From: Saccharum officinarum
Taxonomy: Eukaryota > Streptophyta > Magnoliopsida > Poales > Poaceae
Direction of reading: 5' to 3'
NCBI GenBank assembly: GCA_020631735.1
Contig: CM036167.1
Coordinates: 1,492,988 to 1,556,987, forward strand
Length of the DNA stretch: 64,000 bases
Both the position numbers and the translations under genes were made by a program. The notes below the pieces were generated by a model. It had not been told where the DNA came from. It did no database searches and saw only the letters and a program-made list of their open reading frames with translations. Shown here piece by piece: positions 1-12,000 of this stretch (the first letter of the stretch is position 1; the number at the start of each line of letters is the position of its first letter).

Positions 1-410
1 CATGACCATCCGAAATCGTATCGCGATCGCCAGAATTTCCATCTTCGGCCAACGCACGCCGCACGAGCGTCCTGGTACGATGCATGGCTTTGTGGCTCAA
101 CCAGCGAACCCCGGATTTTGTGGCGTAATCTGGAAACCTCCCTCGACGTCCTCCCACCGTGTAGCCAGGTACAGTAGACGTACATCACACGATCGCCTGT
201 CCCTCGAACGCAAGCCTCGATCCGCCCTTCTCCGCCCCCACGGTTCTTCGGAACGGCATCCTATCCTCGTTCTTCACTCGTCGCCGCATGTACCTTGTCT
301 CCACCTGTCACCTACAACCACAACCTGCCGAGAGATACGTCACACGCACACCGTGTTGTCAATCGCTCATCACCAAGGTGCTAGCACACCGGCATCTCAT
401 AGCCTGAGTG
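1..410. other. Unassigned sequence left of the Harbinger remnant
   Basis: An open frame of 155 codons runs on the plus strand from base 2 to 469, but its product is rich in Ser, His, Arg and Pro and has no motif I recognise. It runs into what looks like the end of the Harbinger element. I treat the frame as chance and see no RNA gene or repeat here. Confidence 0.3.
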
Positions 411-1794
411 GGTTTGGCCTAATTACTGCAATGCAAGTTGGGTCTGCTTGGTTGGTTGTATTACACTAGCCAAGTTTGGCTCGGTTTTATGTTTGGTTGC
501 CTGTTCAAGGCCCGAACTGCATTAGCTTAGCAGAGGTTGGCGTGTTTGGTTGTTGCTGGCTCTGCTTCGTTGGCTTCACCCCTCCCTAGAGCGGTGATCT
601 TACCTCCCACAGACCTCCCCTTGTCCTTTACGCTTTGTAAGTGGGGTATTTGGTAACATAACTTGCGTAGGTAATCATACAAATGATCAATCAATTGGCA
701 AGGACGAAGTCCGCTTGCACACTAGATAAAGTCATAGTCATACAAATATTAAAGGAAAATGTTCCCTACTTCTACATGTCCCACAGTTAAAGTTTGTCCT
801 ATAATTAAGTAAACAGGTACTATAAGTATATAATTAATGATCTACTTAAGCCACAACAGGTACGCTTGAACGAAAATTGCCACTGCTAATACAACAATTA
901 TCAGGTCTTTGCGACAACCCATCATCTTAAATGATCCATCATTCCTTGCATCGGGTACAGCTGTTGCCTGCTTTACACAGTGCTTCTGCTAGTGCAGTTT
1001 TCTCCCTGGCTTGCTCTTGTTCACGCCTGTACAGCTTCCAAACATGATCAGCTTCCTCCCTTGAACTGTACCCCTTGTATAATTTTTTATTTTGAAAAAA
1101 ACTGTGGAGCCTTGTTCCCCAGTACAATATATTAAAACGAAAAGAAAAATACAGGAAAGTTAGCTGGGTGCTAACAGAGACAAAACAGAAAGGAAAACAA
1201 AACTCACCTAGCACTACCTGTACCCCTTGTATAAATTGTTTGGGAACCTATTTACCTGGCCATGACAATCCATCCAGTTGTCATATGTAACACCCTAGGT
1301 GTTGAGCATGCATTAAACATTGCAAAGCATGAGCATGAGCATCATCGTGCATTCATAATCACATGAAATATAAAGGAAACGTCGGTTTTAAACATGTGAA
1401 CCATGACTTCGAAACATAAAGGTTGCAATTGCTTGTTTAAATATAACTATGCCATGGTTTTGCTTGTTATGCTATTAAAACAGGTTTGATTAGTAATGCA
1501 AATAATTTAGAAATGTTTAGCAGGCATTTTGGAGCAAGTTTTGTATTCAAAAGTTTCTCAAATTTTGCTTTTAAAAATAAGTTAGAAAAATGAGTTTTTG
1601 AATTAAAATTAACTTTGAATCTCTAATTCAAAATATAGTTGGAATTTGAAAATGCACCCTAAAGCAAAGTTGTAGAGTTTAAAATTCTAAACAAGTTTGG
1701 TTTTTGGACCAATTCGTGAAAATGCTTTTTAATTGCTCAAAATAGAGAAAAATGGGGGCTGTTATTTGAAAAAAATAAAAAATGTTTTCCTTTT

Positions 1795-2530
1795 TAGTTG
1801 GGCCTGCCCCTCCCTTTCGGCCCGCTCCGCGAAGCCGGCCCAGACCTAGCTCGGCGCATCGCCCGCACGCGCTCGCGCCCGCGCTCCTCCCCTTCCGGCC
1901 CAGGCCCACGCGTGCGCTCTCGCTCCCACACGCGCTCGCGCCCGCGTTCGCTCCCCGCCTTGCCCGCGCACCTGGACGCCGCGTGGCACGCCGCCACCAG
2001 CGGCCGTGGGCGGTGGCCGCTCCGACCGGCAGCCCTGGCCTTCAAGGCCGGTCCGAACGCGCCTCCCCTCAACTCGCCCCATTCGCTTCTCCTCTTTTGC
2101 AGCCGCAGCCGCGAGCAGCAGCCGTGCCCGCGCCACCGCGGAGCCCGCCAGCACCGTACGCCTTCGCCCTCGCATCCGCCGCCTTTTTTCACGCGTCCAC
2201 GGCTTCGTCACGACGAGGCCGACCTCCTGCTTGCATTCGTAGCCGCCGGCAACGATTTACCAGGCCGCTCCTTCGGCTCCGCCATGGCCACCACGCCGCC
2301 GTTCCGCCATGGGTGACGACGAGTCCGTTCCCGCGCTCCTGTAGCCTTGCCGCCGGCACCACTGCGTCTATCTAGCCGAGGGGAAGCCGCGGGGTAGGCC
2401 TTGCCACCGGGGACCTCGCCGTCGGCGAGATCCCGGCGGTCAGCACCTCTCCCCTGCTCCCGGGCGGCTGACGGGTGGGATCAAGTTGACCCCGGGGGCC
2501 CAGTGGTAGCGCCTATGGGAGGGATCCAGG
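1795..2530. repeat. GC-rich block inside the solo LTR
   Basis: Composition switches abruptly from AT-rich to strongly C/G-rich and back. The same block recurs at the same place in every related LTR here (24930-25730, 35455-36215, 55030-55830). Several overlapping Arg/Pro/Ala-rich frames are open on both strands only because stop codons are rare in such DNA. I regard it as promoter or 5' leader DNA of the LTR, not coding. Confidence 0.6.
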
Positions 2531-3602
2531 GGTAGATCTAGGGTGCACTTAGCGTTTTTCATGGCTGGTTTTTAAAGGGAGTTGAAAAATAAATTTTCAG
2601 AAATTATGTAAATGCTTTGGAAAATCATAACTTGCTCAATATGACTCCAAAAATGATGAAACAAATTTTGGTAGACTTTTTAAGAGTAGATCTACAGTAT
2701 AAAATGTTGTATGTCAAATTTGTGATACTTTTATATAGGGTTTTATTTAATTCTTGTAATTGCTATTATCTTATAAAATGCATAATAAATAGAATAATTA
2801 TCAAAAAAATATGGTTCCAGTTTTGTTAGTCTTCTTATGTGATGCACTTTGTGTGAAAAATATATGTCATGCATGGTTTGTAGAAAAATTTTGATGTGTA
2901 GTTCAAGTGCCTTTATTGGCTGATTTTTGTTATTTTGCTAGAGAGAATTTTGTATAAAACATGCATATGATAATTTTTGTACAGTGTTTATTTACTGTGT
3001 AGAACATAGAAAAAATACTAAATCTGTTGTTTGATACTTTTCATAGTACAAAGTATTTTCATGCTCATTTATATGTCATAGCTTGTCATTTTTGTGTAGG
3101 TTGTTTTACTTATCCAAATGCCATAAAAATTTATGGTAGGCTACTTAGAGTAGGACTATGCTACTGTAATTTTTATAGATTTTTCTATGTACTAGAAATA
3201 TAGGTTGCTGTTGTAACCCTAGTTTAAATTGAATATAAAATAATATTCTTTATGTATAATTAGTTTAATAACGAAGCTTTGGTGTATCTTTGAAGCATCA
3301 AATCATTTGCTAATGTTACTTGACAAGTTAATGTGGTTGTGTTGGTAAAGTGTAGTAGCACTTATGTTAGGGCTATATGTTAGTTAGCGTAAAACTAACT
3401 AGAATTAGTAGTAGAAGAGAATGTAGTAGATGACATGCACTAGTAGTAATTGTCTTGGATGATGTTGACTACCTTGTAGAAAGGTTTACCTCTATGCTAT
3501 CCAATAAGGTCTTAATATGTTCATCTGCATATCATGTCATTATGATCATCACATGTCATCGCATCCGATGCACTGTTTACGTATTTACTTATACAATTGC
3601 AT

Positions 3603-3780
3603 CATACAGGATCGCAGGAGGAAGTGCTAGTAGCAGTGCAAGAGGAGCAGACCGGATCCGATCCACAAGAAACCCAAGCACAGGATGTGCCAGAGGTAGA
3701 AGAGCAAGAAGAGGATCTACCTGAGTGTGTGGACCACCAACCCAGTTACTTCGAACGAGGCAAGCCCCGGAGCATTCTAA
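3603..3780 (+). other. Conserved Glu-rich open frame inside the LTR
   Basis: The frame starts just after a splice-acceptor-like CATACAG and encodes GSQEEV..., a Glu/Gln-rich middle and an end of the form EDLPECVDH..FERGKPRS. The same frame with the same end (EDLPECPDH..FERGKPRS) is open in the 3' LTR of the Gypsy element (37186-37350). It is also present, with one TAG, in 5' LTR copies at 26702-26860 and 56801-56960. Between solo LTR and 3' LTR the middle differs by in-frame length changes. I do not recognise the peptide. It could be an LTR-borne exon or a captured host exon. Confidence 0.45.
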
Positions 3781-5536
3781 GTCTTCTACTTTACAAAAGT
3801 AATTCTTTATATATATGAGTCTTATATATTGTTGCATTAAGTTATAGGAGTTGGGTGAAACCGTTGATGCATTTATTACTATCCTTGCCTACCTGATGAT
3901 ATTCTTACCCTGATAGGTTTAGGATCGAATAACTGCTTAGCCCTGCTTAGACCGGTAGCGATCGGTGATTTCTGGTCACCTGCAATTATAGGTGGTTACT
4001 AGAATACTTTAGCTATGGAATAGATGAAATCCTGGAAATAACCATGTGTTGATGAAAAATTGGAGACCGGACAAAAAAGTTGGAGGCAACCAGACAGGGT
4101 TCTGGAGTGCTATTAGTTTTCCGTCCATGTCGGTTAAGGACCGATCATTGCTCGTCTCTCTTGCCATGAACGCATGCCTCACATTTAGCTAGCCAAATAA
4201 AGTACCTTTTGCCCGCGAAGCTCGTGACACTATTCAGACCGGGATAGACTCGGGTTGGCAGACTGATGTCGAAGGGGGATAGACGGGGACGCGAAGAGTG
4301 AGCCCAAGGTGCGTCCTGGCAGTCGGGCGGTCCCTCGGTATTGCAGTCCATGATTACTATCCCGTGACGTTTACCTGAAAAGTGTCATTGGTGATCTGTA
4401 GCTCACTTGATCGGTGAGTGTGGTTTATGTGAGGAATAAATCACCAGCTGGTTAGGAATTGACTCGAATCGCCATCGCTCCTGGACAGTGAGCACTTGAC
4501 TCGAGTTACGGCATCGTAGTAATGATGATGGAACACTGATGGTTATATGGATGATGTTGAAAATGCTAAATACAAGTGGTAATTGGATGTTATTGGTTAA
4601 TCAAGTGATTGCTATAGCATAGGTGTTACCTAGATGGATAGGTTATAAGGAACATGATGCAAAATACTTAAAATAGTTTATTCTTGATAGCTTATGCTTT
4701 TCGCAAATGAGTCAGCTAGTCCACTAAAAGAAAGCCTTGCATGCTCCTTGGTGTCACTTTATTTTGGTTTAAGACGGGTAAGTCTAGCTGAGTACTTTCT
4801 CGTACTCAGGGCGTTGTTTCCATTGTTGTTGCAGATGGTCAGATGTACTACGGTATTGCATCAACTGTCTGTACCCTACGATGGGAGACAACTAGGACCA
4901 ATGACTTGGTCACTCCGTATGTCTTAACTAATGCTTTTGTTGGAAATGACTATCTTCTGGCACTGTATTTGAACTAAACGTGTGTGTGACTTTAAAACTA
5001 TTTGTTTCCGCTATTTCATTAAGAACTTAGTTTGTAATAACTTTATGTTCTAAACTCCGATGTATTCAACCGTCGTTGCAAACTTTATGTAATGTGTGAC
5101 TGTGGCTGCTAAACTTGTATGATCTTGGTTTGTATGTTGGTTAGTTTGAAATCCTTCATTGTTTCACGGACTATCGGGTTATACGGGCTTAAGTTTGCTA
5201 AATTATCTGCTTCGGCGGGTGATTTTTTTACTTAATTTCATATAATTGGTCGGTTCTGTTACATCATACACCCCAGGCTCCCATCCAATGAAGACTACAT
5301 AAAACCGCATGATTACCTACAAATCATGTTCAACAAAGATCCATTACCAATTTTGACATCAAATAAACCGATGACATGAAGCATTCTGGACACCATGAAC
5401 CAAAAATTTAGTAACCAGCAAGCACAACACCAAAACTTAATAACTGCAAGCATTTTTGATAGCATTACTAGATAAAAAGGCAATCTGAGCACATCCAAAT
5501 TAGTCTAGGACAGATTGCATCACAGCAGCTCACCCA

Positions 5537-6203
5537 TTAGTGCCTACATGCCAATAGAAAGGAACTAGCAGCAATTAGCATTTCCCAGAGGCCGTCATCT
5601 CTTTCAATGGCATCACCAAGAATCAAAGCATCGTGGGCTGACCCTTTCCATCCAGCCAAGACATAGGTGAACCTTAAATCGAAATCAACTGCTGCCAATA
5701 CGTTTTGTGTAGTGGTGTGCTTCCTCCCTAAAAAAGTAGCCTTATGCAGTCCTATCAATAGCGCCTATGTAGTCCTACATTATGATGGTATGCATAATAG
5801 TTTAGGTGCAAGCTTGTTTACAAAAATAATTTGCCAATTTCAGATTTGCAATAGAGGTCAACCTTGAAAAAGGGATTCCACCTTCTGCTGTTTTGGATCT
5901 TAGGAGGGACAACACTTGATGGTGAGAGGATCATCTCAGCATGAAGTTCTCCAACATCATATAGAACCTCCTGAAAGTACCTACTAATTGTTTCTATGGA
6001 CCTCCTAGAGGTCATTTTAATAACTCAAAACCTATGATTGTGGCCTACAACCATCAAAAACATGCTTGCTCTTCAACATTACTGTTGATACTATCCCTAA
6101 GAAGACACCTGGTTCTAAAAAGGTCACAAAGCTGAAAAAGGTGCTCTTTTCATCCTTAGCAACTCCACATAGTTGTTGTCATTGTTATGGTCGATGAACC
6201 TTA
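5537..6203 (-). pseudogene. PIF/Harbinger transposase, central part (broken)
   Basis: Read on the minus strand downward from 6203, this DNA encodes a stretch of the HARBI1-like DDE nuclease: a segment with RRSIETISRYFQEVLY and SSVVPPKIQNSRRWNPFF, then GAID at the expected place of the first catalytic Asp, then TQNVLAAVDFDLRFTYVLAG followed by GSAHDALIL, which carries the second Asp region. The C-terminal part with the catalytic Glu is missing. Several stops and frame changes occur, for instance after GAIDRT, so no protein can be made. The part upstream in the gene lies at 8195-8352, beyond the Sirevirus solo LTR. Family transposases catalyse cut-and-paste movement with 3-bp TSDs. Confidence 0.85.
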
Positions 6204-6208
6204 GGTTT

Positions 6209-8189
6209 TGAAAGCCCAAGTTTGGTTTTGGTAATTAATGACACCAAGTTGATAATGCCATTGTGTCAAGTGAATTGAGTTAGGCATAGCAACACATGTG
6301 ATGAAGGAGCAAGGAGCATGATGGTGCATGAACATTAAATGACGATCATGGTGGAGATGCACATGAAATGATGATCATGGTGATCAAGCATGAGGAGATA
6401 GACATGGAACAAAGTGATCAAGGCAAAGGTATAATCATAGGGTTTGCTTTTGCCGGTCTAAGATGAGTAGAGAAGTGATTGACCGGGTTTAGGATTGATA
6501 GCCGACTATCAAGAGGGGCAATCACGGTTAGCTCATGAATCAAGTGCTACTAGGTCATCATCTTGAGCATATGCATTAGGATCTAGTAGAGGGCTAACAT
6601 AATGCCTTGAAAAATGATTGTGAAAATGCTAACACACATGCACATGATGGTGAACACTTGGTGATGTTAGCACTTTTGCGAAGGCAGTGGCGTTTGAGCA
6701 GTAGAGAGGGGTTTGGGTTCCTCTCTCCCTCCCGCTGAGCTTGCGAGCGCGGGATTCAGGCGTTTTTGAGGAAATGAAATGTCTTTTTTTCCACTACGTC
6801 AGTGGCGGAGATTTTGTCTAAGTCATCATGAATAGAAACGAAGGTGAACGGAGGTCACTGGTAGTGACCAGACACGGTCTCAGTTTGATCGGACGCGTCC
6901 GGTCAGTGGCAGAGCAGCACGCGGCGTAGGTGCGGTCAGTTCAACCGGCACGTCTGGTCCCTCGTGGAACCGGAGCGTCCAGTCACGCACCCATAGAACA
7001 GCACAAGTCTCAGAGCTGATCGGACGCGGTGGCGCGTTCGGTCACGTGTGACCGACGCGTCTGTTCGACAAAATCGCTCTCTGGACCCTTACTGGACTTT
7101 AACCGGATGCCAGGTGAAATGCGTCTGGTCATCTCTAGCGTCGCGTCCAGTCATGCTTTCAGCGTTGTCGCGCAGGTGCGATCGGACGTTGTGGTTGCGT
7201 CCGGTCGATCTGACCTGCGCGTCCGGTCAGCGCGCACAGAGCAGGTTTTTTGTTCCTAACGGCTCTATTCTTTGGAGTGACTTATATATACTCGTTTGGC
7301 CAGCCTTGGGACTCTCTCTCTTGACCTTTTGAACACTTGAGACATACTTTGAGCTAGAGAACTCCTCATCCACTCATCTCCTCGCTTGTAGTGAGATTCA
7401 AGTGCATTGCTTAGTGATTTGCATCTAGTGGCACTTGATCTTTGAGTTGGCTACGGATTTCTTGTTACTCTTAAGTGTTTTTTGACATCCTAGACGGCTT
7501 AGAGTAGTGGTGGTGTTGAGCTCATGATTGGAGATTATTTCGAGCCTCAGCAAGTGATTGTGAGGGGTTCTTAAGTCTTTCCCACGGGAGTTCACGAATT
7601 AGCTACTCTAGTGGAGCTTATGGCTTGGAGGATCCCCATCTTGTGAGTGGATGTACGACACTCGCTGAGGGTTTGACTCTTGATAGTCAATTAGCTCGCG
7701 ATCTATCAAGTGGGAGCATCGCCACAACGAGGACTAGCTTGTCGGGAAGCAAGTGAACCTCGGTAAAAAAAATCTTGTGTCATCTCTTTTCGAGGATTTC
7801 ATCTTGTGATTGTGATTTCTTTGATTGATTGGTTCATTAGAAATATCTCTACTCATCAACGTTGGTATAACAATACCTGCTCACTCCTTTACTCACTTGT
7901 CTACCTTACTAGTTGCTTAGCTTATTTTCTCTAGTAGATTCTAGCTCCTAGTTCATGTAGTGTTTCTCTTTCACCTAGGAGTAGAGTAAGTAGTGACTTA
8001 GCCTCTTTGGTGTGGATTAGAGATTATAGTCTTCATATCAACTAGAATTATTTAGGTGGCTTACATAGTGTAGTTGTACTAGTGCTAGAATTAGCTTCGC
8101 CATCTTTTGTACTAACTTTATTGTTGAGTAAAGTTTGTAGAATTTTCAAAAAGGCTATTCACCCCCCTCTAGCCATTTAGGACCTTACA
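6209..8189 (+). mobile_element. Solo LTR of a Sirevirus-type Copia element (TSD GGTTT)
   Basis: It begins TGAAAGCCC and ends GCCATTTAGGACCTTACA, close to the Sirevirus LTR ends at 19109/20760. It is flanked by perfect 5-bp duplications GGTTT at 6204-6208 and 8190-8194. No internal domain follows, so this is a solo LTR. Its 1981 bp is probably the full family length, because both LTRs of the Sirevirus at 19-43 kb carry deletions. A TATA-like CTTATATATACTCG at 7281-7294 matches the TATA region of the other LTR. It sits inside the Harbinger transposase gene, between the codons for its N-terminal and central parts. Confidence 0.92.
6841..7245. repeat. Degenerate GC-rich short repeats in the Sirevirus solo LTR
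   Basis: Words related to GCGTCCGGTCA and its complement TGACCGGACGC recur irregularly just upstream of the TATA-like site. The same cluster lies upstream of the TATA site in the 5' LTR at 19380-19800. Spacing is irregular, so this is a promoter-proximal repeat cluster, not a satellite or CRISPR array. Confidence 0.6.
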
Positions 8190-8194
8190 GGTTT

Positions 8195-8352
8195 GTTGCC
8201 CTTTCTTGGTCCCTTTGAGATAAGGGGCCATAAGAAATTGAAAGCCTATACCTAGACATGCGTCTAAATCTTACAAAAAACCAAGCACTAACCACTACAA
8301 CTAATGTTGATCCCCTGATAATGAGCCTTCGACGTCTAGCCGCTGGATCCAT
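8195..8352 (-). pseudogene. PIF/Harbinger transposase, N-terminal exon piece
   Basis: From an ATG at 8352 the minus strand reads MDPAARRRRL..., then ISYGPLSQRDQERATNL, which is the usual start of grass Harbinger transposases. The frame stops only because the Sirevirus solo LTR begins. On the far side of that LTR the minus strand resumes at 6203 with NLRFIDHNN and continues into the DDE part. Removing the LTR and one copy of GGTTT joins the two pieces. The sequence from 8353 to 9053 is the GC-richer upstream region of the same gene and has no other coding content that I can support. Confidence 0.75.
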
Positions 8353-9053
8353 GTCTAAGAACAAAAAAAACACACATAATTAGTCCCACCGTAGTGGACA
8401 TTTGGTACTAGACGACCAACAATGGAACAAAAAAATAGTACGACAGGGAAATAAGATGGATGAGCAACCAAGAAACACCAAATCAGAGAGGTTGCGAAAT
8501 CAAGGGATGGACTACCAGTGACAATGAACTTCAGATCCACAGCTAATAAATCGCAACATTTAATCTAAAAAAAACAAGAAGTACAACAGATTAATCAGGC
8601 AAACGAGTGAAGGAAAAGGGAGAGAACAAGCCCTGAGACCAGATCTACCAGCGGGCCGACAGATTCACCTTCGGCAGCGGCGGAATCACCTTCTGAGGTG
8701 ACGAAATTGACTTTGGCGGCGGCGGCGGCGCGAAAGCGAGGTATGAGAGGGACAAGCTGCGACAGGTGACCGAGTGGGTGCGAGTGCGAGTGAGCGGTAA
8801 CCCTAGGCGAGCGACGGGTTTTGTTGCTTGCCCAAGCGTGACCAGTTGGGCCCACGGGAAAAACCGCCGCCGAGGTAAAACAAGCCAGGCTTGTTGGAAA
8901 CCGAGGGGGGAGCGTTCCAAGTAAGCCTGGCTACGGGATGTGATCTGCACTAGTTGGGCCAGACTTACACCCCAATCCAGGAAACCAAAACAAGCGAAAT
9001 TTGCATTGCGCAAGCCTGGTTAGCCCCTACGCAGCCAACCACACCCCCCATGT

Positions 9054-12000
9054 GGAACGTTGGATTGCGGGTCGGTTCAAGCTTCGATCGATGGATGGGG
9101 AAACTTGGTGGCTCTCCGCCCGTCTTCCTCACTAGGCATAACGACGAAGTTAATACCACGATTGTAGCAGAACCTCCTAAATTATTTGGCCCACATGCAC
9201 CTGTCATTGTCCCTAAGACCTCTAACGGCTATGCATGTACACCAGATAACTTAAAAAGATTTGTCGGGTGCCCTCGCAGGACCCCGATTCAACTACGTTT
9301 GACAACTCATTTCCACATGCCCCGATTCAACTAACCAAAACTCCTTGACACGAGGGCCAACAACGGACGGTCCTTAACCGACACAGACGAGACCAACCAC
9401 TAAAGATGATTCCCATGCCCCGTCCGGTCTCAAGTTCATTCTCATATTCATTTCCACATGCTCTCATGTCCTGTCATTAGGTCAGGAGAAGCAAGAAATA
9501 AACATGTTCTTGTGATCAACGAAAACATTATTCGACTTCTATCGAAGTCTAAGCATTACTAAGCATAAGAGATCGACCTACATATACTTGTGGGATATCA
9601 TCTGGATATAAATGTAGATCAAGGTAATCATGCAGCAATGGTATCAACCAACTCCTACTAACATAATGCATATTACACTAGACTTAAGGTGTACTAAAGC
9701 ATTTATAAAACAGAAGAGTGGTTGTATGTCCGGGGCTTGCCTGCGTTGCAGCAGTAGTTAGTTCTCGTAGAAGTCAAGTTTGACACCAACACCATGGGTG
9801 GATCACTTTCTCCGAAGCTTGATCAACACGATCCAAACATTCTCGTAAGCACTACACGTATAAAAAATGATGCGATGCTTAATATGATGGAATGCATGCC
9901 ATGATGCATGATGATGAACAAAGCATAGCATACAAGAGACATTTAGAAAGGATAAACATTAGTTATCTACTTGAGTACAACTTTCCTTCACGGTACAGTT
10001 GCAATCCAACAGAATTATTAAACAACTTTAATCACCTTAAGATGTTGTTAAGAAAACTATTTAACTTTACTTTTTATCCAAGAGGTTGCATCTAATAACA
10101 AGTAATTTTACCACAAGACCACTAAATAGTAACATAAGTAAGTTAGTAACTATTAATGACCTAAGTTGATGACACTAACTAGTATTACAACTAGGGTTCA
10201 TTAAGTGGTTAACCCTAATGACTTTGATTCAGTACATGAAATATCATTAACATACTCTGATTACATGCTACAGGGTTAACATGAGCATCAAGCAACTTAA
10301 TTAAGGTGCCAAGGATCATCATATGTTTATGATCCAAGTTCAACAATCAATCCAAAAGTCACACAAATCCTAAGTTATTAAGACTCAACATATAATTTAT
10401 TACTTAATTAATTAAGCATAAATTAAGAATCTAGTTTCTGTTTATCAAAATAGTACCAAAACTTTTGTGAAGCTAGATCTAACCATGAAAAGCATACTCA
10501 CAAAATTTCATGATTTTTGGATTAATATATTAGGTTATAAAATTCATTGAAGTTGCATTTCTTAATTAATTGAGCTAATTTTACAACATAGCAAAAGTAC
10601 TAAAAATTACCATATTATATTTTTCCATGAAAGAGCACATCATGAACAAGCTACACATAAATTTTTATAATTTTAGCATTCTTCCATAATTAATTATGAA
10701 AATAACAAATATCAGAGATTTATAGAAATTAACAAATCATGGGAAGGAAAAAGAATTTTCGGCTCACAGTGGCCCGACTCGGCCCACGTGGTGCGCAGGC
10801 GCATGCGCGGCCCACGCGAGAGGTGTGGCCTAGGCGCGGCAACCGACTGGCCCAGCGAAGCCTACCCAGGCGCGGGTTGACGGCTGGGGCCTACGGTCAA
10901 AAGGACCCCGTCCGCCAGAGACACGGAGCAGGGGAGGCGTCGACCGTGGCAAGGCGACGGCGGCGGATGGCGTCTTCACCGTTGCCGACGGGGAGGTGAG
11001 CGGAGGGCGCGCGCAGGAGCTTCAAGGAGAAGCGACGAAGCTCCCCAAGTTCAAGTTAGGGTTCCTGGTGGCTCGGGCGGAGCATGGCCGCGCGCATGGC
11101 GGCGGTGGCCGGAGCACGGAGGTGGCGGGGTCGGTTCCGGTGAAAGCAACGCGGTGGTGGTTAATCGGGCTCTGGCTTGAGCTTCAGTGCCTCACTGCGA
11201 AGCTAAGACGAAGGAGAGGGGAAGCGAAGAGTGGCTGGGGCGAGTCGGCCGCGTGAGAGCGGGCACGACGGCCATGGTGGGCGTGGCGGCGGACTCACTA
11301 TTCCGGTGCGAGCTCGGCCCAATTGAAGTCGGGAAATGGAAGGCAGAGCTCACCCAAGTCTAGTGGCGCTCATGGATGAAGCAGAGATGGCTCGAGCATG
11401 GATGCCGGCGTTGACGGGGGGCACAGCGGTGTGACCCTGACGATGGCTTCCGTCCCTGCGTGACCTCGGCGAGGAGAGGCCAAACCAGCGAGTCGGTTGG
11501 GTGCGTAGGGAAGTGGCGATTCTCGGTGCAAGAGGAATTAGGAGGTGGTGCTGCTGCTGCGGCTAATTGCGCCGGCGGGTGGAGGTGACCGGCAGTGGCA
11601 CCGAAGGGAGAAGAAGGCGAAAACGACAACGACAAGGGCTTTATAAGCGCGGGCGATGAACGGGGACGTGCCAGCAGCTTCTTGTGCGGCCACGTCGAGC
11701 AGGAGGAGACCTCGGGCATGACTGGAAGCCGGCCGAAGGCCGTCAGCGGCAAGCGGAGGTGGCGCCCTGCTGTTGGGTTGATTTTCAAATAATTACAAAA
11801 ATGCCACTACGCTAAAAATGCAAAATTACTTTTGAATTTTCTAAAGAACTTGAAATTTTCCAAACACAAAAGTTGTTCAAAAATGTTGACTCCACAACTT
11901 TGCTTTTGTGACCAAGCTCAGATTTTGAATAATTTTTTAAATTTGGATTTGAATTTAAAAGGGGACAAAAGTAGGGTTTCGGTAAATTCAAAATTACTTC

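Larger units (their letters stand above)
1286..5263 (+). mobile_element. Solo LTR of a Tekay/RIRE3-like Gypsy family (TSD TCATA)
   Basis: The block begins TGTAACACC and ends GGTTCTGTTACA, exactly as the LTRs of the complete Gypsy element at 24434-38800. It is flanked by perfect 5-bp duplications, TCATA at 1281-1285 and 5264-5268. At 3978 bp it matches the family LTR length (3835-3882 bp), and no PBS, gag or pol follows. It is therefore a solo LTR left by LTR-LTR recombination. It is clearly more diverged from the 24-38 kb LTRs than those are from each other, so it is an older or different subfamily. Its layout is an AT-rich 5' part, a GC-rich block (about 1795-2530), AT-rich sequence, a conserved Glu-rich open frame (3603-3780), then the U5 end. 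Confidence 0.93.
411..9053 (-). mobile_element. Decayed PIF/Harbinger DNA transposon, split by two solo LTRs
   Basis: A minus-strand PIF/Harbinger transposase lies in pieces at 8195-8352 and 5537-6203. The flanking non-coding DNA contains the GTTTGGTTG-type words usual in grass Harbinger termini (near 411-580 and, inverted, 8990-9053). The ends are estimated: I could not find a convincing 3-bp TSD. Two later insertions, a chromovirus solo LTR and a Sirevirus solo LTR, account for about 6 kb of the span. Between 580 and 1280, a minus-strand frame of 91 codons (939-1214) ends in a charged helical stretch (SSREEADHVWKLYRREQEQ); it may be a 3' exon of the element, but I do not recognise it. Confidence 0.55.

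Noticed and set aside
2..469. 155-codon open frame at the window start
   Set aside because: Low-information Ser/His/Arg/Pro composition, no motif, and it overlaps the likely Harbinger end.
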